The notes beneath the pieces were generated by a model that did not search any database, was not told where the DNA came from, and saw only the letters and a list, made by a program, of their open reading frames with translations. Made by a program: the position numbers and the translations under genes. Positions 1 to 8,528 of a stretch of DNA of 37,500 nt are shown in pieces. Position 1 is the stretch's first letter; each line of letters opens with the position of its first letter. This DNA comes from Chara braunii (taxonomy: Eukaryota > Streptophyta > Charophyceae > Charales > Characeae). The stretch covers positions 7,325,932 to 7,363,431 of the forward strand of contig BFEA01000010.1 in assembly GCA_003427395.1 (NCBI GenBank), written 5' to 3'.

Positions 1-239
1 AGAAGAATCGGAACTCTACCTACTACTATGTAGATGACAAACAAGAGATTGAGTAGCCCACATCACAAGTAATGAACTTGACAATACTCATAGAAAAATC
101 GGAACTCTACCTACTTGTATGTTGATGACAAACAAGAGATTGAGTAGCCCATATCACAAGTAATGAACTTGACAACACTCCTAGAAGAATCGGAACGCTA
201 CCTACTAGTATGTAGATGACAAACAAGAGATTGAGTAGG
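1..239. repeat. 91-bp tandem repeat, about 2.6 copies
   Basis: Units start at 1, 92 and 183, an exact 91-bp period, each opening with a near-identical AGAAGAATCGGAAC block. Copies differ by a few substitutions only, and the third breaks off near 239. The array begins at the window edge, so it probably extends to the left. No coding potential is seen. Confidence 0.9.
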
Positions 240-327
240 CCAACTCTAAGAGGTAGAAGAGAAGAAGAAGGGGAGGAGGAGGAAGGAGGAGATGCAGAGG
301 GAGAAGATGGAGGGAGAGAAGAAGGAA

Positions 328-361
<34 letters not shown>

Positions 362-515
362 AGAAGAAGGAAGAGGATGGAGTAGATGAGGTAGGGAAGA
401 TGAAGAAGAGGAGGAAGAAGAGGAAGAAGAAGAAAGTGAAGAAGAAGGGGAAGAAGAAGAGGGAGAGGGGGAGCAAGAAGAAGAGGGAGAAGAAGAAGAA
501 GAAGAGAGATCTTCT
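240..515 (+). repeat. Purine-only GAA/GGA low-complexity tract
   Basis: About 270 bp of almost uninterrupted G and A on the plus strand (GAA, GAG and GGA units). Long lysine/glutamate-rich or leucine-rich open frames on either strand here are artefacts of composition. Such a strand-asymmetric tract can form triplex (H-) DNA; that is inference. Confidence 0.85.
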
Positions 516-1284
516 TCCTTCCACTCACCTTGCTAGTGTCTTGTAGATGGAGGCTTCAATCTTGATGAGGTCTTGCTCAATTCCTCCTTGGCTATGGCTC
601 CCTCCTTCTCCAAGCCCTTCTTCCTTCTTCCTTACTCTTCCCCAAGCCATGGCAAGCTCCCTCAGTTATGGCTATGGAGTCCTCTCCTCTAGGAGGGCTT
701 AATGGGGCTCCTCTAGCCTCTCCTTCTCTCCTACACCCAGGGGGGATATGGCGGATCACCTCCTAAGTGTCTCTCCCACCATCACTATCCTCTAGAGTCT
801 TCCCCACTACCTCCTAGTCTCCTCTAAGCTCTCCCACTAGGATAGGTTCCTCCCTCCTCACTCCAAGTGCAAAGGTGCTCTTGTGAGCTCACTTGGGCAG
901 CATGGGCACTCCTCATGCAAATGTGAGAGTGACGGACTGCATCCTCAGCTTATGTAGGCTGAAACCAGCAGTCCGGCCAGCCCATGAGCCTCCCTATAAG
1001 CCTTGTAGTGAACCGAGGTACCCCCTTAGGCAAAATTCACTTACTAGGCCCTTCTGGAGGTACCTGGGCCTCATTTTGGCCAAGTACATGCAGTCCAAGT
1101 GGTTGGTACCAACTCGGATTGCCTCTTGGCCTACTCCGACCTCTTTTTCATTGCTCAAATGCTGGCCCCTAGGGTCCTAATGCCCAAGGGGCAACAATAC
1201 TTGAAAGAAAAAGGCCCACACTTTTCAAGTTTCGGCCTCTTTTGAGTAGGCCGGAGCATTTTTCCATATGGCGGCACATTTTCA
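516..1284. other. Non-coding stretch, no gene seen
   Basis: Pyrimidine-rich text with many CTCC/CCTCT runs (about 540-880), then mixed sequence of the same GGCC-rich texture as the repeats downstream. Short open frames (893-1180, 984-1172) have no recognisable domain and look accidental. Confidence 0.5.
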
Positions 1285-1311
1285 GCCTTGGATCTGGCTG
1301 AGATCCAAGGC
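1285..1311. repeat. Perfect hairpin, 10-bp stem
   Basis: GCCTTGGATC (1285-1294) and GATCCAAGGC (1302-1311) are exact inverted repeats around a 7-nt loop. One of a series of hairpins between 1.28 and 3.36 kb. Confidence 0.85.
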
Positions 1312-1524
1312 CAGCAATAATCCGAGCTACCCCCTAGTAGCCCTTGCTTCAATTTTGAGCCCCCAAGTTCAGTTTTTCAATTTTCGGTGCATCTGGCTGT
1401 CTTTTTGGGCCAAATGCACTGTTTTGTCATTTTCCCTCTTTTGTTTCTTTCCATTTTGGGCTGCTACCTCATTTCCGAGCTAGCCGTTTTGAGCTGGCCC
1501 ACAAAAAATGGCTAGTTCTTCTCT

Positions 1525-1553
1525 ACCATGAGATCTGATCTCAGATCCATGGT
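1525..1553. repeat. Inverted repeat, 13 paired bases with one bulge
   Basis: ACCATG (1525-1530) pairs with CATGGT (1548-1553), and GATCTGA (1532-1538) with TCAGATC (1541-1547). A single A bulges at 1531 and the loop is 2 nt. It could be a stem-loop in RNA or a cruciform in DNA. Confidence 0.75.
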
Positions 1554-1660
1554 CCAAAAGAAAAACGGTCACTTCCTTTTTGCATTTTCTCTCATTTTCA
1601 ACTTTTTTATTCAGATTTTATTGAGATATAGCCCTAAGGGTCATATCTCTGCAATCCGGA

Positions 1661-2230
1661 TTGCCCTCCCTCATTCTAGGAGGGATGAGGTCACTGTTGG
1701 GACCTGCCAGTCCCTACTATGCAGGTCCCAATAGGCCGACACATTCCCCTCCACTCTTTTCTCCCTCTTTGTCTCATTCTCCCTCTTTTTTCTCTCATTT
1801 TTCTTCCTTTTTCTTTTATTTCTGTTTTGATAAGTGTCAAACTGATGTGCACCATCTTTCTAGGCCCTAGGGCCTCATTCAAGGCCAGGTTCATGGCTGT
1901 TACATGGTCGTTACATCTCGGATTCCAATAATGGCACCCCCATGCTCCTAGGGGGCTCTATTTTGCTCCCGTTTGCCCAATTTTGAGCCCCTTTTGCTCC
2001 GATTTTCTAAGGGCAGGCTTTTTCTCACGTTGGGTCTCTCAAGGCTCTATTTTCTTATGCCTTGCTAGTCCGAGATATCCCGGGCTGCAGGCCAGCCTTC
2101 CCAACACCCTTATTTCATTTTTCTTTCTCTCATGGCTCTCCCACTTGCTCCCATTAGTGCTTGCACTAGTGGTGCTAATATTTTTCACCGTCTAGATCCT
2201 CGATCTCGACGGCGCCGCTTGGTTGCACAA
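1661..2230. repeat. Diverged direct repeat, copy A
   Basis: This block and 3101-3660 share ordered landmarks at a nearly constant offset. GACCTGCCAGTCCCTA occurs at 1701 and 3141 (offset 1440). A block containing TGCACTAGTGGTGCTAATAT occurs at 2162 and 3593 (offset 1431). Both landmarks are followed by a matching GATCTCGACGG / GATCTTGACGG element. The pair may be old LTRs or one unit of a larger tandem family. Many substitutions and small indels separate the copies. Confidence 0.65.
1697..1731. repeat. Perfect hairpin, 11-bp stem
   Basis: TTGGGACCTGC (1697-1707) and GCAGGTCCCAA (1721-1731) are exact inverted repeats around a 13-nt loop. The related copy near 3137-3157 keeps a shorter TAGGGAC/GTCCCTA stem. 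Confidence 0.85.
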
Positions 2231-2595
2231 TTATTCCTTGTGGTTGCTCATGATTCCCTTTGGACATCCGAAGTCCCCGCCATTCTCCTCCATACTAGTC
2301 CTATGTTCTTGTCCCGCGACGGTCCCGCCGGCGCATGTCTCGTTTTTTCGATTTTTATTATTTTGACCCATTTGGCCCCCGACAACATTCCGGACTGCGT
2401 TCCATTTTTATGTTTTTGGGGTCCATTGCCCTTGGTGGTCCCATCATTTCTACATGTGTGCCGATTTTTCTAGGCCGCGAGATCCCATCTTACGGTCGTC
2501 GTTTACCGTCTTTACTTGCCCCCTTGCCGAGATTGCTCCTTTCTAGTCTTTTCGGGCTTGCCGTAGCCCATTTCCCTTTGGCGTTGGCATCCTTG

Positions 2596-2621
2596 TGCAG
2601 TCCGTAATTTCTCGGACTGCA
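2596..2621. repeat. Perfect hairpin TGCAGTCCG/CGGACTGCA, copy 1
   Basis: A 9-bp exact stem (2596-2604, 2613-2621) closes an 8-nt loop. The same stem and loop length recur at 3332-3357, and a decayed version lies near 2757. Confidence 0.85.
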
Positions 2622-2696
2622 GTCATGGCTGTTTTCCATACCCATAGCCCCATAACTTGCCCCATGTTGAAAGAAAATGAAGCGTTAAATTTTCTA

Positions 2697-2730
2697 GTGC
2701 ATCCGGCCTCAATATTGGTTCCGGATGCAC
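2697..2730. repeat. Perfect hairpin GTGCATCCGG/CCGGATGCAC, copy 1
   Basis: A 10-bp exact stem (2697-2706, 2721-2730) with a 14-nt loop. The copy at 2859-2892 has an identical stem and loop length but a different loop sequence. Flanking text (a block around ACATGTGTTT) is also shared, with a period of about 162 bp. Confidence 0.85.
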
Positions 2731-2858
2731 CTAGAACATGTGTTTTCCTCACCCCATGCAGTCCGTTGTAACTCGCATTACAATGGGGGTCAATTCCTTA
2801 GCCCCAATGCCCCACAACTAGCCCTCACTCAAAAGAAAAAGAAACGACCAACTCCCAA

Positions 2859-2892
2859 GTGCATCCGGACTTGATTTTGGCTCCGGATGCAC
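2859..2892. repeat. Perfect hairpin GTGCATCCGG/CCGGATGCAC, copy 2
   Basis: Second copy of the 10-bp stem (2859-2868, 2883-2892) with a 14-nt loop. The stem is identical to that at 2697-2730 while the loop has changed. Confidence 0.85.
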
Positions 2893-3064
2893 CTAAAACA
2901 TGTGTTTCTCCTCATGCATGCATTCCGTTTTATTCCGGTTGCAAGAGGCCTTGATTTTCTTTGATTTCCTCTGCAAAAATCAAAGAAAATCAAAGTCCTT
3001 TGTAACCCCATATTCCAGAATGAATCTGGTCACGGAGGAATCTCCCTAAGTGACCGTTTTTTAC

Positions 3065-3128
3065 CGTTAAGACCTTTTTCTCTTTTCCTTTCTTTTCTTT
3101 TCTTTTCTTTTCTCTTTCTCCTCCTTTC
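3065..3128. repeat. CTTTT-type microsatellite
   Basis: Imperfect (CTTTT)n and pyrimidine-rich sequence just before direct-repeat copy B. Confidence 0.8.
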
Positions 3129-3660
3129 TTGGATAGTAGGGACCTGCCAGTCCCTACCTATGGCAGTCCTTACTGACGGCCAACTCACTCACTCCCTCTC
3201 ATTCTTTTTGTCTTATTCTCCCCCACTTTCTTTTCTTTTCTCTCTTTTTTCTAGCATGCCAAGTGTCAAGTGGCCGTTAAGGCCCTTTTCTAGCCTCTTC
3301 CTCTTTGTTTTGGCCCTCCCTATGCCCAAGGTGCAGTCCGTTATTTCTCGGACTGCAATAATGGCCTTCCCATGCCCATGGGAGCCTCCTTTTACTCCTA
3401 CACTTCTCCCCCAATGGTCCCTCCTACTCCGATTTTGTCCCGGAGGGCTATTTTTCACAGGGGGTCTCATTTGATTCTATTTTCTTGAGGGAGGCTGATC
3501 CGAGATTTTTCGGATTGCTCCCATGCCTCCTTCTTCAGTTTTCTTTACTTTTCCTTTTCCTTTTGGCCATCCCGTTTGTCATCACTAGTACTTGCACTAG
3601 TGGTGCTAATATTCTCGGTCGTCAAGATGTCGATCTTGACGGTGCCCCTTGCATTTATTA
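3101..3660. repeat. Diverged direct repeat, copy B
   Basis: Counterpart of 1661-2230. It contains the same landmarks in the same order: GACCTGCCAGTCCCTA at 3141, the TGCAGTCCG hairpin at 3332, and the TGCACTAGTGGTGCTAAT block at 3593. No coding frame is shared between the copies. Confidence 0.65.
3332..3357. repeat. Perfect hairpin TGCAGTCCG/CGGACTGCA, copy 2
   Basis: 9-bp exact stem (3332-3340, 3349-3357) with an 8-nt loop, nearly identical to 2596-2621. Confidence 0.85.
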
Positions 3661-3720
3661 ATTTCCCCTCATGCGGTGCCGCCGTTTCTTCTTGGGACTT
3701 TCACATGTCCCCGCTACTTA

Positions 3721-3850
3721 TCCCGTTGGTGATCCCCGACACTTAGTCCCGTCGGCGGTCCCCGACACTTAGTCCCGTCGGTGGTCCCCGACACTTAGTA
3801 TCGTCGGCGGTCCCCGATACATTAGTCCCGTCGGCGGTCCCCGACACATT
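3721..3850. repeat. 26-bp minisatellite, about 5 copies
   Basis: The unit approximates TCCCGTCGGCGGTCCCCGAC plus ACTTAG. Copies vary at GGCGGT/GGTGGT, at CCCGTC/ATCGTC, and by 1-2 bp in length. It is GC-rich and contains GTCGGnGGTCCCCGAC half-palindromes. Confidence 0.85.
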
Positions 3851-4288
3851 TCGCCCCGTACGCCATTATTTTTACTTAGTCCCACGTGGCCCCGGGTGCC
3901 TTTCCCCGAGGTGTCCCATGCTCCTTGGGCGTCTTGTCGCCCCACAGCGACCCCTCTCCTTAGTCTTTCCTCGCGCCTTGTGCGTGCCGATCTCTTTGGT
4001 CGTGGGCCTCCGCTCCGAGGCTCCCGTAGGTGGCCTCCGTGTTGGCCCTCATTTCCTGGCTTCCCGCGGCTTCTGGCCGCCCATTCCTCGACTTCCTCAT
4101 TCCCTTATTGCTGTCGTGTTGCAATTGCTAGTTCAAAGGGCCCTTTGGCCTTAGTCTTATTGCATTCCGATGGCCCTCCCGGCCTCCCGCTATGTTCTAT
4201 GTGCCCCTGTTCTTGCGCTCGCTTGCTTGCCGCCGCTAGTTCTTTCCTCCTGTGGTTCTCTCCTCAGGGCATCACTCCCTTCTGCGGC
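3851..4288. other. GC-rich stretch without a recognised gene
   Basis: An open plus-strand frame covers 3896-4603, but its product is low-complexity (P/L/S/R), has no recognisable domain, and overlaps the methyltransferase exons on the other strand. I regard it as accidental. Nothing else is seen before the terminal methyltransferase exon. Confidence 0.5.
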
Positions 4289-5101
4289 CTAATCCTTTGT
4301 CTTTTCTCTCTCCTGCTTCCTCACTCCAGATTTCTCTGTTGTGCACAAGTTGTCCATATTCAATCTCTCGAGTGCTGGGAAGTAATTCGGGACCCACCAC
4401 TCATTCGCGATGTCCTCATTGCGCACCAATCTCTTGTTAGTGGGTTTTGGAGGGATAAACGGGAGAGGAGGGTGAGGTGTTACGGGAGGTTAGTTTGCCA
4501 GGGTCCGTTTTGTTCTTCTCCCATTCCTTTCTCAATGTCTTCCTTAGCTTCCGCCCCTTGGGGTGGAGGAGGGTATGGGGGAGTCGAAGGTTCTACAACT
4601 TAGACCAGGTTGCTCATTTCCATCATAGCTCTGCCTCTTTATCTTTCCCTCAATTGAGATGCGAACTACCTCTTCAGTCAATTCTGTATACCTAGCAGGG
4701 CAGCCCATAATTCTTTCAACTTCAGTAACATGGGGTAGACGGGGCTCTCCTTGCTTCATGCACTTAACTACTGGTATGCTGGCTTTATTTCCCAGATGAC
4801 AATTTGTTGTCATAACACAATTGGTTTTCTCATTTTATGCCTTGACTGTGTTGATAAAAAATTGTAGGCAAGTTTTTGGATGCGACTCAATGTCAGGCAT
4901 TTGCTCCGGAAGGGAGATGTTCGTCCAGTACGACCGTCGTCTTTGTCGTGGTGATACCCACTTCGAATCGGTGAGCCCAGGCACAACTCCCCTTAAGTGC
5001 TTCGTAATCTCAAATCTGTCTTCCCATTTCATCGAGGAAGCATTCTCGAGCAGAAACCATTTTGGCCTCGCCTCATTCATTACTCTTATAAAAACAATAA
5101 T
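4289..5101 (-). pseudogene. DNMT3: DNMT3-type cytosine-5 DNA methyltransferase, C-terminal half (two exons, one nonsense codon)
   Basis: Two minus-strand exons read collinearly with the end of the DNMT3 catalytic domain. Exon 5101-4670 gives an ARPKWFLLENASSM segment (motif VI, E-N), then DSKWVSPRQRRRSYWTNIS (motif VIII-like), then HVTEVERIMGCPARYTEL (motif IX region). It ends at a GAG/GTAGTT donor. A 237-bp intron follows (4669-4433), with acceptor ACAAG/AGA. Exon 4432-4289 gives RLVRNEDIANEWWVP, which keeps the motif X spacing (R-L, W and V-P in place) of DNMT3, and stops at TAG 4289-4291. Splicing keeps the frame. A TAA at 4835-4837 interrupts the first exon, with no indel relative to the family (17 residues between LQ and TT, as I recall for DNMT3A). 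Motifs I and IV (PC) lie on upstream exons not found here. The motif order ending in X followed by a stop favours DNMT3 over DRM. It is a pseudogene, a nonsense allele, or a sequence error. Confidence 0.8.
4433..4669 (-). other. Intron of the DNMT3-like gene
   Basis: Its minus-strand 5' end is GTAGTT after GAG. Its 3' end is a pyrimidine-rich CCTCCTCTCCC run followed by CTAACAAG, with a branch-site-like CTAAC. Phase 0 at both ends. A surviving intron argues against a retrocopy. Confidence 0.6.
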
Positions 5102-5244
5102 CTACTTTTTGGCCCGTGCAATCCATATTTTCCCTTTACCGTTCCCCGATGCTCAGGCCTTGCTTCTCGGCTTTTAAGGCTCCGCCTTTTTTATCTTGTC
5201 CTTCTCTTTCGCATTTTCCTTTCGCCCCCTTGGCAATTTTCAGT

Positions 5245-5550
5245 GGCCGACCCACCGGCGTTTTCCATTTCCTCCATTCAACTCATTGGCTATTTCAACG
5301 ACCGACCCACTGGCCTTTTCCACCTCTCTCATCCATCCTTTGGCTATTTTCAATGACCGACCCACCGGCCTTTTCNATTTCTCTCATCCCATTGGCTATT
5401 TCAATGACCGNCCCACCGGCCTTTCCNATCTCTCTCATCCCATTGGCTATTTCAATGACCGACCCACCGGCCTTTTCCATCTCTCTCATCCATCCTTTGG
5501 CTATTTTCAATGATCCACCCATCGGCCTTTTCCATCTCTCTCATTCCAGC
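5245..5550. repeat. 51-55-bp minisatellite, about 6 copies
   Basis: Units begin at about 5247, 5301, 5355, 5406, 5457 and 5512 with GACCGACCCACCGGCCTTTT followed by a CATCTCTCTCATCC-type half. Lengths alternate because of a short indel (CATCCATCCTTTGG versus CATCCCATTGG). Single N bases occur at 5376, 5411 and 5427. Open frames on both strands here arise from the repeat. Confidence 0.9.
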
Positions 5551-5639
5551 ACATTCTCAATCAGCCTTTCTCAATCAACCTTTCTCAATTCAATATGCAG
5601 GGGACCCCAGTGCCTATTTCAAAAGGAATGACCCTTGTC

Positions 5640-5812
5640 AGGGGCCATTCCCGAACAACCTGGTTAAGGTCGTTCTTATCCATTCTCAAGTCGAACAGCC
5701 TGGTTAGGGCCATTCTTTTCCATTCTCAAGTTGAACAGGCTGGTTAGGGTCATTCTTTTCCATTCTCAAGTCGAATAGCTTGGTTAGGGCCATTCATTTC
5801 CATTCTCAATGT
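5640..5812. repeat. 40-bp minisatellite, about 4 copies
   Basis: CATTCTCAAG recurs at exactly 5681, 5721, 5761 and 5801 (last copy CATTCTCAAT). The rest of the unit is a GTCGAACAGCCTGGTTAGGG-type block. Confidence 0.9.
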
Positions 5813-5911
5813 TAGTGCCCGAGGGGGTGGGCCTCGAGGTTACGGATCCCATTTCTGTCTTGGAGGTTAGAAGGTGGCCATCTCATCTTTTGCGTGCTAT
5901 TCTCTTCCTTC

Positions 5912-6026
5912 TATTTCTCACCGTAATGTACCATCCATTCCATTTCTCACAGTAATGTACCATCCATTCCATTTCTCACAGTAATGTTCCATCCATTCCA
6001 TTTCTCTCAGTAATGTACCATCCATT
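5912..6026. repeat. 29-bp minisatellite, about 4 copies
   Basis: GTAATG recurs at 5923, 5952, 5981 and 6010, an exact 29-bp period, in a unit of the type CCATCCATTCCATTTCTCAC. Confidence 0.9.
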
Positions 6027-6165
6027 GTGTACACCCGACTTAGCGTCTAGCACTCGAGTTGGGCCTCGCGACCCCAAGCAGCACTAGCCCACCCGGCCGT
6101 TCATCCATAACAAAAGACAAAAGCGCCCCTTCAATTTTCACTCTTCCTGATCTCTCAGGTTTCAT
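6027..6165 (+). other. Leader upstream of gypsy element 1; possible splice acceptor
   Basis: No coding region. CTTCCTGATCTCTCAG ends near 6158, just before the gag frame, and resembles a splice acceptor. No clear primer-binding site and no 5' LTR matching downstream sequence were found, so the left end of the element is undefined. Confidence 0.35.
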
Positions 6166-7314
6166 GTGTCTTTGAGCCTAGGACGGGACATAATGGCCAT
6201 CGTAGCCGCAAGCCGGTCTTGGAAAGAAACCCGGGATGTGATGATGAGAAAGTATCTGGCAGCAGAAAAGATGGCAACGGAGGCCGATTTAGCAGCAGTC
6301 CAGAGAAAGAACTTCGCAACGTACAATGATTTCCTACGAGAGTTTACTTTGGTAGCACTAAGAATCCCCGGGGCTACGGATCGAATAATGAATAAGTATT
6401 TCCTCAGACAGTTCTCCGAGTTCGACAAAGACAAGATTTTGTCGGCTTACCAACAGACAAGCAAATTTGTAAACACCAGGGACGTTGATTTCAGTACGGT
6501 AACGGATCTGGCCGAAAAGACGGTAGTGACCGAGACATTGGCCTTGCTTAAGGAAGGGGAGACTATAGACTTGACCAGTAGGACGGGCGACAAGGTGAAA
6601 AGGGGGATTGAAAGTCTACACGAACGGGTGTACGGAGTCGACAACAAGATTGAAAGGATGGAGAGCGCGTTACTAGTTATGCAGGCGCAAGTATCCCGTC
6701 CCCCCCTCCTGCCCCAGGAAGCAGTAGTTCCTCCAGGAGTGGCCAATCGTGCGTTCGGACGGAGAGACCCCGCTAACGAGCAAAGCAAGTACTGTACCGC
6801 GATAGGACATTATGTGCGCGCATGCCCAAAGATCAACCATGATATTTTGAAAAGAAGGTGTACCAGGTCATTAAAGGGGGAGATATTTGGACCACGAGGG
6901 GAACGGGTGAACTGGAACTCGCCAGGAGGGATGCGGCGAGCCATTATCATGCTCAACGGGCTAGAAATAACAGCCGTAGAAGCCGAACCGCTGGGCGAGA
7001 TCATCTGGGATCAACGCCAGGGGCGCGGGCCGCAAGCCAATTTTATTTTGGAAAACGACGGACGTGATAGGGTGAGCGCGACTACTCAGCTAGGGACGAC
7101 TAGGAGAAGGATTAACCGCGACACCGTGATGGAGGAGGTTGCTGGAAGTTCGGAACCCCAAGCAGAGCCTGAGGTCGAGGAACCGGAAAAGGTCTATGGG
7201 AAACCTAGGGAAGAGGAGCCTGCCGACAAGTTTCCGATGCCAAGAAGAAGTTTAGGTACCAAATCCCCATCTTATCCTTACCTGAGATCGACGACACCAT
7301 TAGCAAGTTACTAG
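6166..7314 (+). pseudogene. Gag-like protein of gypsy 1
   Basis: A 382-codon open frame. It opens on GTG; the first ATG is at 6193. The region is helix-rich and capsid-like. At about residue 210 lies CTAIGHYVRAC, a zinc knuckle C-x4-H-x4-C whose first cysteine is replaced (serine three residues before), so the CCHC finger is incomplete. The C-terminal part is acidic (E/P-rich). Near 7245 the frame appears shifted: the protein-like reading continues into the protease frame as RYQIPILSLPEIDDTI, so Gag and Pol were probably one frame or joined by frameshifting before decay. Capsid or nucleocapsid function is inferred from position and the knuckle. Confidence 0.7.
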
Positions 7315-7319
7315 GGACC

Positions 7320-7988
7320 ATGGTGTCGGTGTCTTTTCAGACTATGCTGCAGGCTAGCCCTAGGTTGCTCAAAGGGCTTAGACAACTGTTGATCCGGCGG
7401 CGAGTAGAAATAGGCGACAACCCCGAACTACCTGAAGGGGAGAGGGAGGAGGAAGTTCCGCAAGAAGTGGCTAACCTGCAGAGGAGTCGCGGGGACTTGG
7501 AGGATCTTGAGAAGGCCTTTGCAGATATTCGTTTGAGCTTGCCCGACCGAGAGGGCGGCGAAGTCATGAGATCGCTACCCGGGACGAAGCTTAGTTTTCA
7601 TGCGCTACCCGTAGGGAAATTGAAAATCCAGATCGAAAGTCATCACACCGACGCATTAGTAGACGGGGGGGCAGAAATCACCCTTATAAGAAGAGATTTC
7701 GCAACGATCACGGGATGTACGGTAAACAAGGAAGTAACAGGGAGCATCCGGGGAGCTGGCGGGGAAATCCCGTCCGTTGGGTACGTCACGAAGTGTGCTG
7801 TAAAGGCACAAGTCAGGGAATCAATCTGGTCATTTCAGTGGATGACCGTAATGGAGGAAATGGATCACGACATAATCCTCGGGAGACCGTGGTGCGCGAA
7901 CGTGGAGATGATAGGCATGCATTTGCACGATGGCTCATACATGGTAGACATAGAGGACCCGGTGACCGGCCGGGGAGAGCTCCTCTGA
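7320..7988 (+). pseudogene. Retropepsin-like protease region of gypsy 1 pol
   Basis: A 222-codon frame. ALVDGGAEITLIRRD (around 7655-7700) matches the retropepsin active-site loop, but D-T/S-G is D-G-G here. HDIILGRPW near the end is the second conserved protease block (I-L-G). The reading extends upstream of its ATG inside the Gag tail, consistent with a Gag-Pol fusion. It ends in a TGA at 7986-7988, after which pol continues in other frames. The aspartate is kept; whether D-G-G was ever active is unclear. Confidence 0.75.
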
Positions 7989-8110
7989 CTCCTTGGAACG
8001 GGAGGAGACCCGCCGAGGGGGAAATTGGCAACATGGTCGCCGTCATTCGAGGATAGCACGCGAAAAGGGGCTTTCGCACGGATGGAGGGTATGAGAGAAG
8101 GGTAGAAATC

Positions 8111-8518
8111 ATGATTGAGGAAGCGTTCAACAAGAAGGAGTGGATCAAGATGGGCCTGCCCTATAAGAAGAGGAGGCAAGAAGACGAAGTCCTAGGTTTT
8201 ATGGTAGCAGAAAAGGAGTCAGAGATCGAACTTGGTGCTAGCCTGCCCAAACGGAAAGAAGTGCGCGTAGACATGCCGGAAATCACACTCGAGATCCCCG
8301 ATCTATTGCAACTCATCAAGGCCCTCAGATACCACAAGGTAGGAGTGGATTCGGCAGCCTTGGCCAAGTTCGAAAGAGAGGTGCAAAAGGGATATTGCCT
8401 GAATGGGAAACTAGTTAGTATTCAACCACGAGTCATAGAGGCGACGGGGGCAATTCCGACTCTTCATGTTTTAGGAGAAAGATCCCGGAAGGAAGTGTTC
8501 GAAAGTACAAGCCGGTAG
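8111..8518 (+). pseudogene. Linker between protease and RT of gypsy 1
   Basis: A 135-codon frame with no catalytic motif, charged and helical in character, running into the RT after a frame change and a stop at 8516-8518. It occupies the protease-RT spacer position of gypsy elements. It is not recognised as a separate gene. Confidence 0.5.
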
Positions 8519-8528
8519 GGAAGAGGCT

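Noticed and set aside
205-546. Long K/E- and L/F-rich open frames on both strands
   Set aside because: They arise from the purine tract: no stops are possible in GA-only sequence in some frames, and composition is not protein-like.
3896-4603. Plus-strand ORF of 235 codons
   Set aside because: Low-complexity P/L/S/R product without a domain, and it overlaps the better-supported DNMT3 exons on the minus strand.
4814-4837. A tiny intron removing the TAA in the DNMT3 exon
   Set aside because: Only 24 bp separate well-aligned coding on either side, and residue spacing across the stop already matches the family, so a nonsense codon is simpler.
4289-5101. DRM-type (rearranged) methyltransferase
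   Set aside because: In DRM the motif X region is followed by motifs I-V; here a stop follows about 25 residues after motif X, and the spacing fits DNMT3.
5245-6026. CRISPR-like array
   Set aside because: Units are contiguous tandem copies with no unique spacers, and the context is eukaryotic.
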